DNA of 31,072 nt from positions 827 to 31,898 of the forward strand of contig CAYJRR010000049.1 in NCBI GenBank assembly GCA_964372275.1, given 5' to 3'. Under the pieces are notes generated by a model. That model had not been told where the DNA came from and did not search any database. It saw nothing but the letters and a program-made list of their open reading frames with translations. Shown here piece by piece: positions 16,307-24,013 of this stretch (position 1 is the first letter of the stretch; each line of letters begins with the position of its first letter). Made by a program: the position numbers and the translations under genes. The stretch is from CAYJRR01 sp964372275 [NCBI: uncultured bacterium] (lineage in GTDB: Bacteria > CAYJRR01).

Positions 16307-17481
16307 CAGTCGTTCTCCGCGCCGAGGACGATCCAGCTCCAGATGCGGTTGTAGTCGACGTCGTACGGGCCCTGCGGGAAGTTCGCGTTGGGGTGCGGCG
16401 GTTGCCCACCCGGAGAGGGCCGGGTCAGCAGCAGACTCCGATCCGGGTAGGTCAGGTCGACGCGCCGAGTGCCGGTGTTCGGGGAGACGTCGGTCACGAA
16501 GCGCTGGTGGAGCGTATTGCAAGGGGTGTTTCCGTCGATCTTGAGCCCCCCCTCGAGATGACCCGGCTGATTCTGCTTGTGACAGTCGACGCAGCCGCGA
16601 CCGCCTTGCGCGATCGTCTTCTTGAAGATGTTCTGCAGGTCGTCCTTGAAGGAGATTGCCTCGTCCGGTGTCGGCGTCGGTCCGGGCACCAGGGTCGGCG
16701 TCGGCGTAGGGGTCGGAGAATCGCCCGGCTCCGGTTCCGTCGGCGGCGGCTCGGCCGAAAGGTCGACGAGCGACCAGGCGCCGGGGAGGACGGTGGTGGC
16801 GACGGAGCTGAAGACGGTCCCATCGGGATCGGCGACTTGCACGATCAGATTTCCGGTCGTCACGTTCAGGAAGACGAACTCCCCCGAGGAGGTGGTCGCC
16901 GAGGCGGTCGGGGCCGGATTGCGGGCGACCGACAGGAAGTAGGCGCTGGAGTGGACCATCGTGTCGGGCAGGACGCGCAGGTCTCGGATCCCCGCCAGCG
17001 GATCGCCGCTTTGGCCGAGCACCCGCCCAAGGATGGCGCCGCCGGTCGAGTGGACGACCGGAAAGGAGCCGCCGAAGCTGGCGGCGTCGGCATCCGGAAT
17101 CGCGGTGAGGAAAAGGGCCTCGACCGATTCCGAGCCGACGAAGATCGGACTCGAGACGGTGTCGGCGTAGCCGTCGGCGACGACCCGGAGGGTCACCACC
17201 CCCTGCGCCGGTACGCCCTCCATCCGGAAATCGCCGGTCGCGTTCGCGGTCACCTGGATCGCCGGGAAGATCCCGACGGTGACCACCGTGGCGTTCGGCA
17301 CGACGGTGGCCGAATTTCGCCAGCTCACCACGCGTCCCGAGAGGCCGACCTCGGTGACGGCCCCCTCGTCGTGGAAGAGGACCTCCGAGGTGCAAGCGAC
17401 CACCGGGACGAGGAGAAGCGCGACCTGGGTCGCGCGGAAGCCCGCGCGTCCACCGGCCGGCGATCGTCCCGACGGGGGCAT
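16303..17481 (-). CDS. Lipoprotein mono-heme cytochrome c, second tandem copy
   Basis: Paralogue of the genes on both sides; 392 residues. The signal peptide ends in lipobox VVAC (Cys30). The same two beta-sandwich modules follow (VTEVGLSGRVVSWRNSA, GDFRMEGVPAQG; GGAILGRVLGQSGDPLAGI). A Thr-Pro repeat linker (TPTPTPTLVPGPTPTP) at about 253-268 leads to the heme domain. CVDCHKQNQPGH has CxxCH at 297-301, then SLLLTRPS and NRIWSWIVLGAENDC. It is closest to the third copy; long stretches such as DLRVLPDTMVHSSAYFLS match DLRILPDTMSHSSAFYLS there. Mature Cys at NTPCNTL and the terminal Cys have counterparts in the third copy. The ATG overlaps the stop of the first copy (TGATG), so the three genes form a coupled operon. 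Confidence 0.88.
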   Translation of the reverse strand: MPPSGRSPAGGRAGFRATQVALLLVPVVACTSEVLFHDEGAVTEVGLSGRVVSWRNSATVVPNATVVTVGIFPAIQVTANATGDFRMEGVPAQGVVTLRVVADGYADTVSSPIFVGSESVEALFLTAIPDADAASFGGSFPVVHSTGGAILGRVLGQSGDPLAGIRDLRVLPDTMVHSSAYFLSVARNPAPTASATTSSGEFVFLNVTTGNLIVQVADPDGTVFSSVATTVLPGAWSLVDLSAEPPPTEPEPGDSPTPTPTPTLVPGPTPTPDEAISFKDDLQNIFKKTIAQGGRGCVDCHKQNQPGHLEGGLKIDGNTPCNTLHQRFVTDVSPNTGTRRVDLTYPDRSLLLTRPSPGGQPPHPNANFPQGPYDVDYNRIWSWIVLGAENDC

Positions 17482-18659
17482 CAGTTGAACTCCGCCCCTT
17501 CGCTGATCCAGCGAAAGATCGTCTGGTAGCGCGGGTCGAGCTCGCTGCTGAAGATCCCGCCGCCGTAGTGGTCGGCGGAGGCGGAAAGCGGCTTGGTCAG
17601 AAGCAGGCTCGCCGCGGGGTTCTCCTTGTTGATCCGGACCTGTTGGGCGCAGCTGTAGTCCTCGTCGAGATCGACGAGGTCGTCGTAGACGTCGTCGATG
17701 GAATCGCTGGACCGACGCAGCTTGAGGCCGCAGGGTCCGTGGTCGTAGCAATCGCTGCCCCCCCAGTTCGACTGCGATCCACCGCCGACCGTTCCGCCGA
17801 GGAGCGAAAAACAGCCGCTCCACTCCTTCACGTGGCACGATCCGCAGCCGCCCCCTTCCGGCGCCGAGGTGACGAAGATCGGCAGCACGTCGTTTCGGAA
17901 CGAAACCGGTTCCGACGTCTCGTCGGGGTCGTCCGTCTCCCCTGGAACCGCGAGGAGGTCGACGAACGACCATGCCCCGCTGCGAACGACGGTGCCGGCC
18001 GGCGCGTACTCGTACCCGCTCATCGATCCGTGCACCGCCACGTTCGCCGTCATCGACGTGGAGACGTTGAAGTAGACGAACCGACCGCTCGCCGAGGTCA
18101 CGCTCGCCCCGGGACTCGGATCGCCGTTCGCGTCCAGGAAACGGGGCGCGTCGCTCGGAACGCCATCCGGGTAGAGGTCGAACCCCGACGCACCGGCGAG
18201 CGGGGACCCGGCGTCGGCGTCGATCACCCGCCCGAGGATCGTGCCGCGATTCGCGACCGTCGCGACGTTGAACGTGGCCCGGAAGGTGAGGTCGTCCTGG
18301 CTGCTCACCACCGGTACTTCGAGGTTTTCGATCGGAACGTTGGTGACCAGCAGCGGTACCGAGATCGTCTCGACGTGCCCCGCGGCGGTGACGTCCAGGA
18401 TGACCAACCCCTGCACCGGAACCCGTTCCAGCCGGAACTCCCCCTCCCCGTCCGACTCGGTCACGATCGCAGGGAAGATGCCGAGGGTGCGGATCGTCGC
18501 GCCGACGACCGGAGTTCCGAGGCCGAAATCGACCAGCCGCCCGGAGACGGAGACCTCCGAGACCTGGCTTCCCGAATCGAACCGGACGTTCGCTTGGCAG
18601 CCGGCAAGCAGCGTGGACAGCAGCGCGCAAGAGCCGACCCGGAGGCGAGCGCGTAGCAC
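17481..18659 (-). CDS. Lipoprotein mono-heme cytochrome c, first tandem copy
   Basis: First and most divergent of three tandem paralogues; 392 residues. Lipobox LAGC (Cys18) follows SCALLSTL. Beta-sandwich modules are VSEVSVSGRLVDFGLGT with GEFRLERVPVQG, and RGTILGRVIDADAGSPLAGA. The linker is acidic (ETDDPDETSEP) instead of Thr/Pro-rich. The heme motif GGCGSCHVKEWSGCF has CxxCH at 272-276. An insertion rich in Gly and Cys (GSDCYDHGPCGLKL) is absent from the other copies. The tail SLLLTKPLS...YQTIFRWISEGAEFN is conserved but lacks the C-terminal Cys of the others. I chose GTG at 18659 because a GGGGGG run lies about 6 bases upstream and it gives a compact signal peptide; a TTG at 18719 in the same frame would add 20 residues without a Shine-Dalgarno. 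Confidence 0.87.
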   Translation of the reverse strand: MLRARLRVGSCALLSTLLAGCQANVRFDSGSQVSEVSVSGRLVDFGLGTPVVGATIRTLGIFPAIVTESDGEGEFRLERVPVQGLVILDVTAAGHVETISVPLLVTNVPIENLEVPVVSSQDDLTFRATFNVATVANRGTILGRVIDADAGSPLAGASGFDLYPDGVPSDAPRFLDANGDPSPGASVTSASGRFVYFNVSTSMTANVAVHGSMSGYEYAPAGTVVRSGAWSFVDLLAVPGETDDPDETSEPVSFRNDVLPIFVTSAPEGGGCGSCHVKEWSGCFSLLGGTVGGGSQSNWGGSDCYDHGPCGLKLRRSSDSIDDVYDDLVDLDEDYSCAQQVRINKENPAASLLLTKPLSASADHYGGGIFSSELDPRYQTIFRWISEGAEFN

Positions 18660-18709
18660 GTCGAGGCCCCCCTTTGAGCCGCCGAGCCAAAGCGAGCCCA
18701 ACACAAGGG

Positions 18710-18738
18710 ATTGTCTCAACTATCGGTACTGCCGTCCA
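18710..18738 (-). promoter_or_regulatory. Possible promoter of the cytochrome operon
   Basis: On the minus strand TGGACG (18738-18733) and GACAAT (18715-18710) are 17 bases apart, each matching the sigma-70 hexamers at 4 of 6. The predicted leader to the GTG at 18659 is about 45 bases. If real, it also argues against the TTG start at 18719, which would lie within or upstream of the promoter. Confidence 0.3.
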
Positions 18739-18819
18739 GACGTCGTCGAGGTCGAAGTGCCGCGTCAACCGCGCGGTTCGACTCGCGAAACGCCGCGTGC
18801 ATCGCGCTGCCCACGTGGA

Positions 18820-20178
18820 TCAGCGGCGGAAGACCTCCCGCCACGACGACGGGTCGTCCGCGTCGAACGGAACGACGTCGATCCGGCGAACCGCCGGAAG
18901 GTCGGAGAGCGGACCGATCAGTCCGTCGGCGGTGCAGACCAGCACGAGCGCCATCCCCTCCTCCGGAACGGCGCGGGCGGCGGCGGCGTTGGCGGCGTCG
19001 AGCGACGTCGATTCGATCGACGCGACGGTCCGTGCCGTCCAGTCGTCGGGGAGGCCGAGCAGGATCTCGTGCATCCGCCGGCCGACGAGCTGTTCGGGGG
19101 TCTCGGTCTCGAAGGCGAGCGAATGGAGGAGATGTCCACGGGCGAGTTCGAGCTCGTCCGGGCGGAGCCCCTCGCATCGGAAGGCGGCGATCAGATCGAG
19201 GAGGAGTCGAACGCAGGCGACGGTGTCGTCCCGGCCGGGGAAGGTCCAGACGCCGCCCAGCGCCGCTCCCCGGGTCGGTTCGAAGCGGCTGTGCGCCCCG
19301 TAGGACCAGCCGCGCTTCACCCGCACCTCCTGCATCAGCCGCGCGGTGAAGGTGCCGCCGAAGGCGTGGTTGGCGACGACGAACGGGAGGAAGTCGGGGT
19401 CGGCGGGGTGGAGCGACGGCCACCCGAGGAACAGTTGGGTCTGGCTTCGTTCGGGCTTGTCGACGAGGAGCAGTTCGACGCCGCGGAGCGGACGCGCGTC
19501 GGTGGGCGGCGCCGGATCGATCGTCCCCGCCGGGAGCGAGCCGAGGTACCGCTCGAGCAGGCGCTCGGCGCGGTCGATCGGGATGCCGCCGGCCACGCCG
19601 GCGATCGTCCGGAGCGAGGTCCGCGACTCGCGCCAACAGGCGACGACGTCGTCGCGGGTCAGGAGCGGCAGGTCGCGTCCCGTGCCGCCGACGAAGCGGC
19701 CGTAGGGGTTCGCGCCGTACACCGCGCGGTGGAGAAAGGCCCCTCCCAGCGCCTCGTCCTCCTCGCGGAACAGGGCCAACTCCGCCACCAGCTCCGACCG
19801 CGCCCGCTCCAGCTCGCGCTCGTCGAACGCCGGCTCGAGCAACATCTCGAAGAAGCGGTCGGCGAACGGCTCGAGGTTCCGCGCCAACACCTGGCCGCCG
19901 AGTCGGATCGCCTCACGGTCGGCGGAGGCCTGAAACAGACCGCCGAGCGTCTCCACTTCGTCGGCCAGACGGGCGCGCGTCCGGGTGCGGGTCCCCCGCT
20001 CCAACATCCGGGCGGTGAGCGCCGCGCGCCCCTCCTTGCCGGGCGGATCGGCGCCGGCGCCTCCGCGCAAGTCGATCCGTAGCGTGACGAGGGGGAATCC
20101 GTCGCGCGCCGCGTGCGCCATCGGGACTTGGGCGATCCGCCGCTGCTCCGCCGTCCGGACGCTGCGAGGGGCGGCCAC
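18820..20178 (-). CDS. M16 peptidase-like protein, inactive (regulatory) subunit
   Basis: This 452-residue protein has the M16 fold but no zinc site: where HxxEH belongs it reads GKEGRAALTARML. It retains the features of the non-catalytic partner, including the Arg/Tyr pair in RVKRGWSYGAHSRFEP near residue 285, which in heterodimeric M16B enzymes holds the substrate C-terminus. Typical M16 segments are also present: GAFLHRAVYGANPYGRFVGG, DVVACWRESRTSLRTIAGVAG and QTQLFLGWPSLHPADPDF. No signal peptide is visible, so it is probably cytosolic, unlike the fused lipoprotein enzyme at 1878-4745. The GTG start has GGGGGAG about 8 bases upstream and lies 4 bases after the catalytic subunit gene. It most likely forms a heterodimer with that product. 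Confidence 0.92.
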   Translation of the reverse strand: MAAPRSVRTAEQRRIAQVPMAHAARDGFPLVTLRIDLRGGAGADPPGKEGRAALTARMLERGTRTRTRARLADEVETLGGLFQASADREAIRLGGQVLARNLEPFADRFFEMLLEPAFDERELERARSELVAELALFREEDEALGGAFLHRAVYGANPYGRFVGGTGRDLPLLTRDDVVACWRESRTSLRTIAGVAGGIPIDRAERLLERYLGSLPAGTIDPAPPTDARPLRGVELLLVDKPERSQTQLFLGWPSLHPADPDFLPFVVANHAFGGTFTARLMQEVRVKRGWSYGAHSRFEPTRGAALGGVWTFPGRDDTVACVRLLLDLIAAFRCEGLRPDELELARGHLLHSLAFETETPEQLVGRRMHEILLGLPDDWTARTVASIESTSLDAANAAAARAVPEEGMALVLVCTADGLIGPLSDLPAVRRIDVVPFDADDPSSWREVFRR

Positions 20179-20182
20179 GGAC

Positions 20183-21472
20183 CTACTCCCCCTCCTCGGG
20201 CCGGGCGACGACGGTGGCTCGCCGGGCGCCGAGCCACCGCCGGGCGACGCGCCGGACGTCCTCCGCGCCCACGGCGCGGATGCGATCCACCTCCTCCAAC
20301 AGGCGCCCGGCGTCGCCGGTCGTCACCGCCCAGCTCCCCAGGAGTTCCGCCTTCTCCGCGGCCGTCCGCATCGACGCGAACAGGCCCAGCTCTGCCTGGT
20401 TGCGTGCCTTCTCCAGCTCGTCGCCGGAGAGGTCGGCATCGCGCAGTCGGGCGAGCTCCTCTTCCAGCACCCGCTCCGCGTCCGCCGCCGCGTGGCCGGG
20501 CCGAATCTCGATCGTCACCTCGAACAGGCCGGGATGCCGGAACGGGGTGAGCGAGCTCTCCACCTCGGCGGCGATGGCGAGATCGTCGACCAGCCGGCGC
20601 CGGAGACGCGCCGAGTTCCCGCCGAACGCGGTGAGCTCCAGCACCAGCAGCGCCGCCCGGTCGGGCTCCCCCAGCGCCGGACCCGGGTAGCCGATCACGA
20701 GCTTCTCGTTCTCGATCGGGAGCCGCACCTCCCGCCGCCGCCCCGCCGGCGGACCCTCCACCGCAAATCGGCGCGGTGGGATCGGCTGCGCGGCGATCCC
20801 GCCGTAGTGACGGTCGATCGTCTCGCGGACCGCCGCCCCCTCGACGTTTCCGACGACGACGAGCGTCGCGTTGTTCGGGGCGTACCAGACGCGATAGAAG
20901 TCGAGACAGTCCTCGCGTCGGATGGCGCGGATGTCGCGCTCCCAGCCGATCGTCGGCCAGCCGTAGGGGTGACGCTCGAACGCGGCGGCGTAGAGCATCT
21001 CGGAGAGCGTTCCGTCGGGGAGGTCGTCGACGCGATAGCGCCGCTCGTTCAACACCACCTCGCGCTCCGATTCGACCTGCGAATCGTCGAGGCGGAGGTT
21101 CGCCATCCGATCGGCCTCGAGGAGCGCGACCAGCTCCAGGTTCCCCGCTTCGGCCGGCAGCCCGGAGGTGTAGTAGGTCCAATCGACCCACGTGGCGGCG
21201 TTCGTCGATCCGCCTCTCGCCTCCAGGATGCGGTCGAACTCCCCGTCGGAGAGGGTCTTCGTGGCACGGAACAGGAGATGCTCGAAGAGATGCGCCATGC
21301 CCGTCTTGCCCGGGGCCTCGTCGGCGCTCCCGACGTCGAACCAGGTCTGGTAGGCGAAGACCGGCGCCTGCCGGTCCTCGTGCAGGAGGAGCGTCAGACC
21401 GTTGTCGAAGCGCCACTGCTCGACCGGCGACGTCGAGCCGGCGAACGGGATCGACCGGACGAGCCGGGGCAT
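20183..21472 (-). CDS. M16 zinc peptidase, catalytic subunit
   Basis: Zinc-dependent peptidase of 429 residues. The inverted zinc motif HLFEH is at 61-65 (general base Glu64), with third ligand Glu143 in VVLNERRY, 78 residues after the last His. Other family marks are GSADEAPGKTGMA before the motif, GGSTNAATWVDWTYY, and FYRVWYAPNNATLVVVGNV. The short length and the following inactive paralogue match M16B two-subunit enzymes, which degrade or process oligopeptides. No signal peptide is present. I chose ATG at 21472 because it overlaps the Hsp33 stop (TGATG) and gives the family N-terminus; upstream extension of the frame runs antisense to nothing useful inside hslO. It sits downstream of a redox chaperone gene, suggesting a shared proteostasis role. 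Confidence 0.94.
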   Translation of the reverse strand: MPRLVRSIPFAGSTSPVEQWRFDNGLTLLLHEDRQAPVFAYQTWFDVGSADEAPGKTGMAHLFEHLLFRATKTLSDGEFDRILEARGGSTNAATWVDWTYYTSGLPAEAGNLELVALLEADRMANLRLDDSQVESEREVVLNERRYRVDDLPDGTLSEMLYAAAFERHPYGWPTIGWERDIRAIRREDCLDFYRVWYAPNNATLVVVGNVEGAAVRETIDRHYGGIAAQPIPPRRFAVEGPPAGRRREVRLPIENEKLVIGYPGPALGEPDRAALLVLELTAFGGNSARLRRRLVDDLAIAAEVESSLTPFRHPGLFEVTIEIRPGHAAADAERVLEEELARLRDADLSGDELEKARNQAELGLFASMRTAAEKAELLGSWAVTTGDAGRLLEEVDRIRAVGAEDVRRVARRWLGARRATVVARPEEGE

Positions 21473-22365
21473 CAGTTCTTGGGGCCGTGGAAGGTCGCGA
21501 GCAGCACGTCGAGCTCGGCGCGATCGATGCGATAGTGCTCGTTGCAGAAGCGGCACACGACCTCGGCCTGGCCGTCCTCGGCGCGCATCTTCTGGAGCTC
21601 CTCGGCGCCGATCATGCGCAGCGTGTCGACCACCTTCTCGCGCGAGCAGGCGCACTGGAAACGGAGGTCGGCGCGTTGCAGGATCCGGTACGGGGACTCG
21701 TGCGCGACGGCGTTCATCAGCGTCTCGATGGCGAGCTCCGGAGTCGAGCCGTCGTGGAGAATGGACGCGCGCCCCCCCTGCCCGTCGAGCACCGCCTTGT
21801 AGGCGTCGAACTTCTCGAGCGACGCTCCCGGTAGCGCCTGGATCAGGATTCCGCAGGCGTTGGCGATGGCGCGGTCGGGCAGGAATCCGGCATGGAGCGC
21901 CATCGCCGAGAAGACCTGTTCCGACTGGGTGAGGTAGGCGCCGACGTCGCTCCCCACTTCGCCGGCAAAGAGCGGAACGGTGCCGCGCGAGAGGACCTTG
22001 AGCGGGGTGCTTCGGATCACCAGGATCGTCCCCTCCCGTCCGAGCGGCGGCGGACCGCCGGGCGCATCGGGGAGGTCGGCATAGACCTGGGGATTGGAGA
22101 TGAACCCGCGGAGGTTCCCGTTGGCGTCGGCGTCGGCCATCACCCCCCGCACCGGTCCGTTGGAGGTGATCTGGAGGGAGAGCTTCTCCTCGCCCGACAG
22201 GGGGGTCGACAGGAGCGACGCCGCCGTCATCGTCTCGGAGAGGAGCCGGCTCGCCCCGGACGCGGTGGCGTGCCGGCGCCGTGCCTCGTTCGAGGTCTCG
22301 GTGGTGCAGGCGGCGACGAACCGGAACTCGCCGTCCTCCGTCATCCCCCGCACCAGATAGTCCAT
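21472..22365 (-). CDS. hslO: Hsp33 redox-regulated chaperone
   Basis: Cytosolic holdase chaperone switched on by oxidation. The N-terminal domain has RFVAACTTETSNEARRRH and the family block SLQITSNGPVRGVMADAD with GNLRGFISNP. The C-terminal redox switch is complete: CAC (CxC, about residues 237-239) and CRFC (CxxC, about 269-272), the four Cys that bind zinc when reduced and form disulfides under oxidative stress. The length of 297 residues is normal. The ATG at 22365 follows the tdk stop by 21 bases and has no clear Shine-Dalgarno. Its stop overlaps the M16 catalytic-subunit start, so Hsp33 and the M16 pair are expected to be coexpressed. Confidence 0.97.
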   Translation of the reverse strand: MDYLVRGMTEDGEFRFVAACTTETSNEARRRHATASGASRLLSETMTAASLLSTPLSGEEKLSLQITSNGPVRGVMADADANGNLRGFISNPQVYADLPDAPGGPPPLGREGTILVIRSTPLKVLSRGTVPLFAGEVGSDVGAYLTQSEQVFSAMALHAGFLPDRAIANACGILIQALPGASLEKFDAYKAVLDGQGGRASILHDGSTPELAIETLMNAVAHESPYRILQRADLRFQCACSREKVVDTLRMIGAEELQKMRAEDGQAEVVCRFCNEHYRIDRAELDVLLATFHGPKN

Positions 22366-22386
22366 GCAGTCAGTCTAACGGCGGCT

Positions 22387-23001
22387 CTAGCCCTTTCCCA
22401 GTGGGAGCGAGCGCTGCCGGGTCTCCCCCTCGGGGAGGCGGAAGCAGCGGCGGCATCGCGCTTCGTAGGCGTCGGTGCTCCCCACCAGCACCCTCGCCTC
22501 GCGGTTCACCAGGCGCTGGCTCCGGTTCGACGGGTTCCCGCAGACGACGCAGATGGCGAGGTTCTTGGTGATGAACTCGGCGACCGCCAGCAGCTGCGGG
22601 ATCGGCTCGAACGGCACGCCGCGCGAGTCCTGGTCGAGGCCGGAGACGATGACGCGAACCCCGAGGTCGGCCATCCGCTCGCAGATCTCCACCAGGTCGA
22701 GTCCGAAGAACTGCGCCTCGTCGATGCCGACCACGTCGAACGCCGGCTTGGCCCTCGATCCGCCGACCGCGTTCCATACGTCGACCGCCTCTCCGACCGC
22801 GGTCGACGGGATGCGGCGCGCGTCGTGACTCACGATGGCATCGACGGCGTACCGGTCGTCGATCTTCGGCTTGAACACCGCCACGCGCTGTTTTGCGATC
22901 TGGGCCAACCGCAGCCGGCGCATCAGCTCCTCGGTCTTGCCCGAGAACATGCTGCCGCAGATCACCTCGATCCAGCCGATCTCCCGTGGAGCGATGTTCA
23001 T
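22387..23001 (-). CDS. tdk: Thymidine kinase, type II
   Basis: Phosphorylates thymidine to dTMP in the salvage pathway. The 204-residue length fits type II enzymes. The P-loop GSMFSGKTEEL starts at residue 16. The Walker B-like motif DEAQFF is near residue 95, and SGLDQDSRGVPF and EFITKNLAICVVCGNPSNRSQR follow. The zinc lobe has CVVC and CRRC. The lasso region ends with RRCFRLPEGE. The ATG at 23001 has AGGACGG upstream and lies 11 bases after the metallophosphoesterase stop; a much longer frame upstream belongs to antisense or out-of-frame sequence. It is the second gene of the metallophosphoesterase-tdk-hslO-M16 run. Confidence 0.96.
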   Translation of the reverse strand: MNIAPREIGWIEVICGSMFSGKTEELMRRLRLAQIAKQRVAVFKPKIDDRYAVDAIVSHDARRIPSTAVGEAVDVWNAVGGSRAKPAFDVVGIDEAQFFGLDLVEICERMADLGVRVIVSGLDQDSRGVPFEPIPQLLAVAEFITKNLAICVVCGNPSNRSQRLVNREARVLVGSTDAYEARCRRCFRLPEGETRQRSLPLGKG

Positions 23002-23012
23002 CGACCGTCCTG

Positions 23013-23756
23013 TCAGATCCCCAGTTTCAGCCGCTCGGTGAGGAACGGGTGGATCTTCGCCGCCTCGTTCTTCCGCACCGCACCGTCGATGTCGTACACG
23101 ACCCGCAGGAAGACGGCGGTCGACTCCGCGTCGTCGAAGATCACGAACGAGGAGAGCGGCCGCCCGTCCCGAGGCTGTCCGACGCTGCCCGGATTGACCA
23201 GGAAAAGGTGGCCGTCCTTGAGCCGGAAGGTGTCCCCTTCCCGCTCGACGCCGGCCGGTCCGTCGGCGCTGATCAACGCCGGATAGTGCGTGTGGCCGAA
23301 GAAGACCAGCCGGATCGCCGGATTCGACTCGCGCACGTGCCGCACGTTCACGTCGAGATCGAACGGCGTGAGGATGTACTCGTTCTGATCGCGCGGACTG
23401 CCGTGCACCAGGAGCGTGCGCTCGTCGAGCGGCGCGCTCTGCGGGAGCTTCTCCAGCCAGGCCCGGTTCTCCTCGGTCAGCACCCCGCGGGTCCAGCGGA
23501 TCGCCGAATCGGCGGCGGCGTTGAAGTCGAGATCGGCCGGATCGGCCAGGCCCGCCGCCACGAAGTCGTGGTTCCCCTGGATCGTCAGCGCCGACGCCGC
23601 GCGGATGCGGGCGGCCGTCTCGTTGGGGCTCGCGTTGTAGCCGACGACGTCCCCGAGGCAGCAGATGCGGTCGACCTTCTGGCGCTCCGCCTCGCGGAGA
23701 CACGCCTCGAGGGCCTCCTGGTTGGCGTGGATGTCGGAGAGGACGGCGGTGCGCAT
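23013..23756 (-). CDS. Calcineurin-like metallophosphoesterase
   Basis: Binuclear-metal phosphoesterase of 247 residues. All five signature motifs are in order: SDIHAN (near residue 7), GDVVGYN (about 35), GNHD (about 61), LVHGSP (about 115) and FGHTH (about 152). These supply the Asp, His and Asn metal ligands. It resembles the YfcE/serine-threonine phosphatase-like family with broad phosphodiesterase or phosphatase activity; the physiological substrate cannot be told from sequence. No signal peptide, so it is cytosolic. It is the first gene of a minus-strand run that continues with tdk, and the region upstream carries the hairpins and DnaA-box-like sequences. Confidence 0.94.
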   Translation of the reverse strand: MRTAVLSDIHANQEALEACLREAERQKVDRICCLGDVVGYNASPNETAARIRAASALTIQGNHDFVAAGLADPADLDFNAAADSAIRWTRGVLTEENRAWLEKLPQSAPLDERTLLVHGSPRDQNEYILTPFDLDVNVRHVRESNPAIRLVFFGHTHYPALISADGPAGVEREGDTFRLKDGHLFLVNPGSVGQPRDGRPLSSFVIFDDAESTAVFLRVVYDIDGAVRKNEAAKIHPFLTERLKLGI

Positions 23757-23840
23757 GGGATTTTGAAGAGGCGAAGGGCCGCTACGTTACCACGCGGGGG
23801 CGATCCGCCACGAAAACCGGCGGCGGCGGTGCGCGTCAAG

Positions 23841-24010
23841 GGTGGATAACCACGTGGAACCCGCTCCCGGCCGGGTTCCACGCATCTCCTCGTGTAAGAA
23901 CCGGTTCGCGAAGAGGTTTTTCGATCGTCCCGCCGTCCCCGAAGGGGCGGGGCCTCGAAAAGGAAGGCGCTTCGACGAGGAATCCACAGTATTCACCCCG
24001 GTTGTCCACA
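23841..24010. other. Intergenic cluster of DnaA-box-like sequences
   Basis: Between the glnD stop and the metallophosphoesterase start are three sequences close to the DnaA box TTATCCACA. GGTGGATAA (23841-23849, minus orientation) has one mismatch. GAATCCACA (23980-23988) has two. TTGTCCACA (24002-24010) has one. Between them lies an imperfect nested inverted repeat with TTTTCGA (23918-23924) facing TCGAAAA (23955-23961) and CCCC-GAA-GGGG inside (23937-23947). The cluster could bind DnaA or act as a regulatory site. No gene typical of an origin is nearby. Confidence 0.3.
23853..23882. repeat. Perfect 11-bp inverted repeat
   Basis: CGTGGAACCCG (23853-23863) and CGGGTTCCACG (23872-23882) pair perfectly around an 8-base loop. 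No T-run follows on either strand, so it does not look like a standard intrinsic terminator. It lies about 100 bases upstream of the metallophosphoesterase gene and may be an operator, an RNA leader hairpin or an atypical terminator for glnD. Confidence 0.8.
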
Positions 24011-24013
24011 GAG

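Noticed and set aside
13721-16354. Plus-strand open frame of 877 codons across gdhA and the third cytochrome
   Set aside because: It spans two well-supported minus-strand genes and the gap between them, with no recognisable domain.
16660-16730. Repetitive GTCGG/GTAGG pattern looking like a short repeat array
   Set aside because: It is the codon pattern of a Thr-Pro linker in the second cytochrome, not a CRISPR array or regulatory repeat.
18660-18719. Upstream TTG start for the first cytochrome gene
   Set aside because: No ribosome binding site, it would give an unusually long signal region, and the GTG at 18659 has a G-rich Shine-Dalgarno; kept only as an alternative.
23787-23885. 32-codon minus-strand frame beginning next to GAGGAG
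   Set aside because: The Shine-Dalgarno-like sequence directly abuts the ATG, the frame contains the perfect inverted repeat, and the peptide is Arg/Trp-rich with no family resemblance.
23918-23961. Nested inverted repeat as a glnD terminator
   Set aside because: On the minus strand the hairpin is followed by an A-run, not a T-run, so it does not fit an intrinsic terminator.
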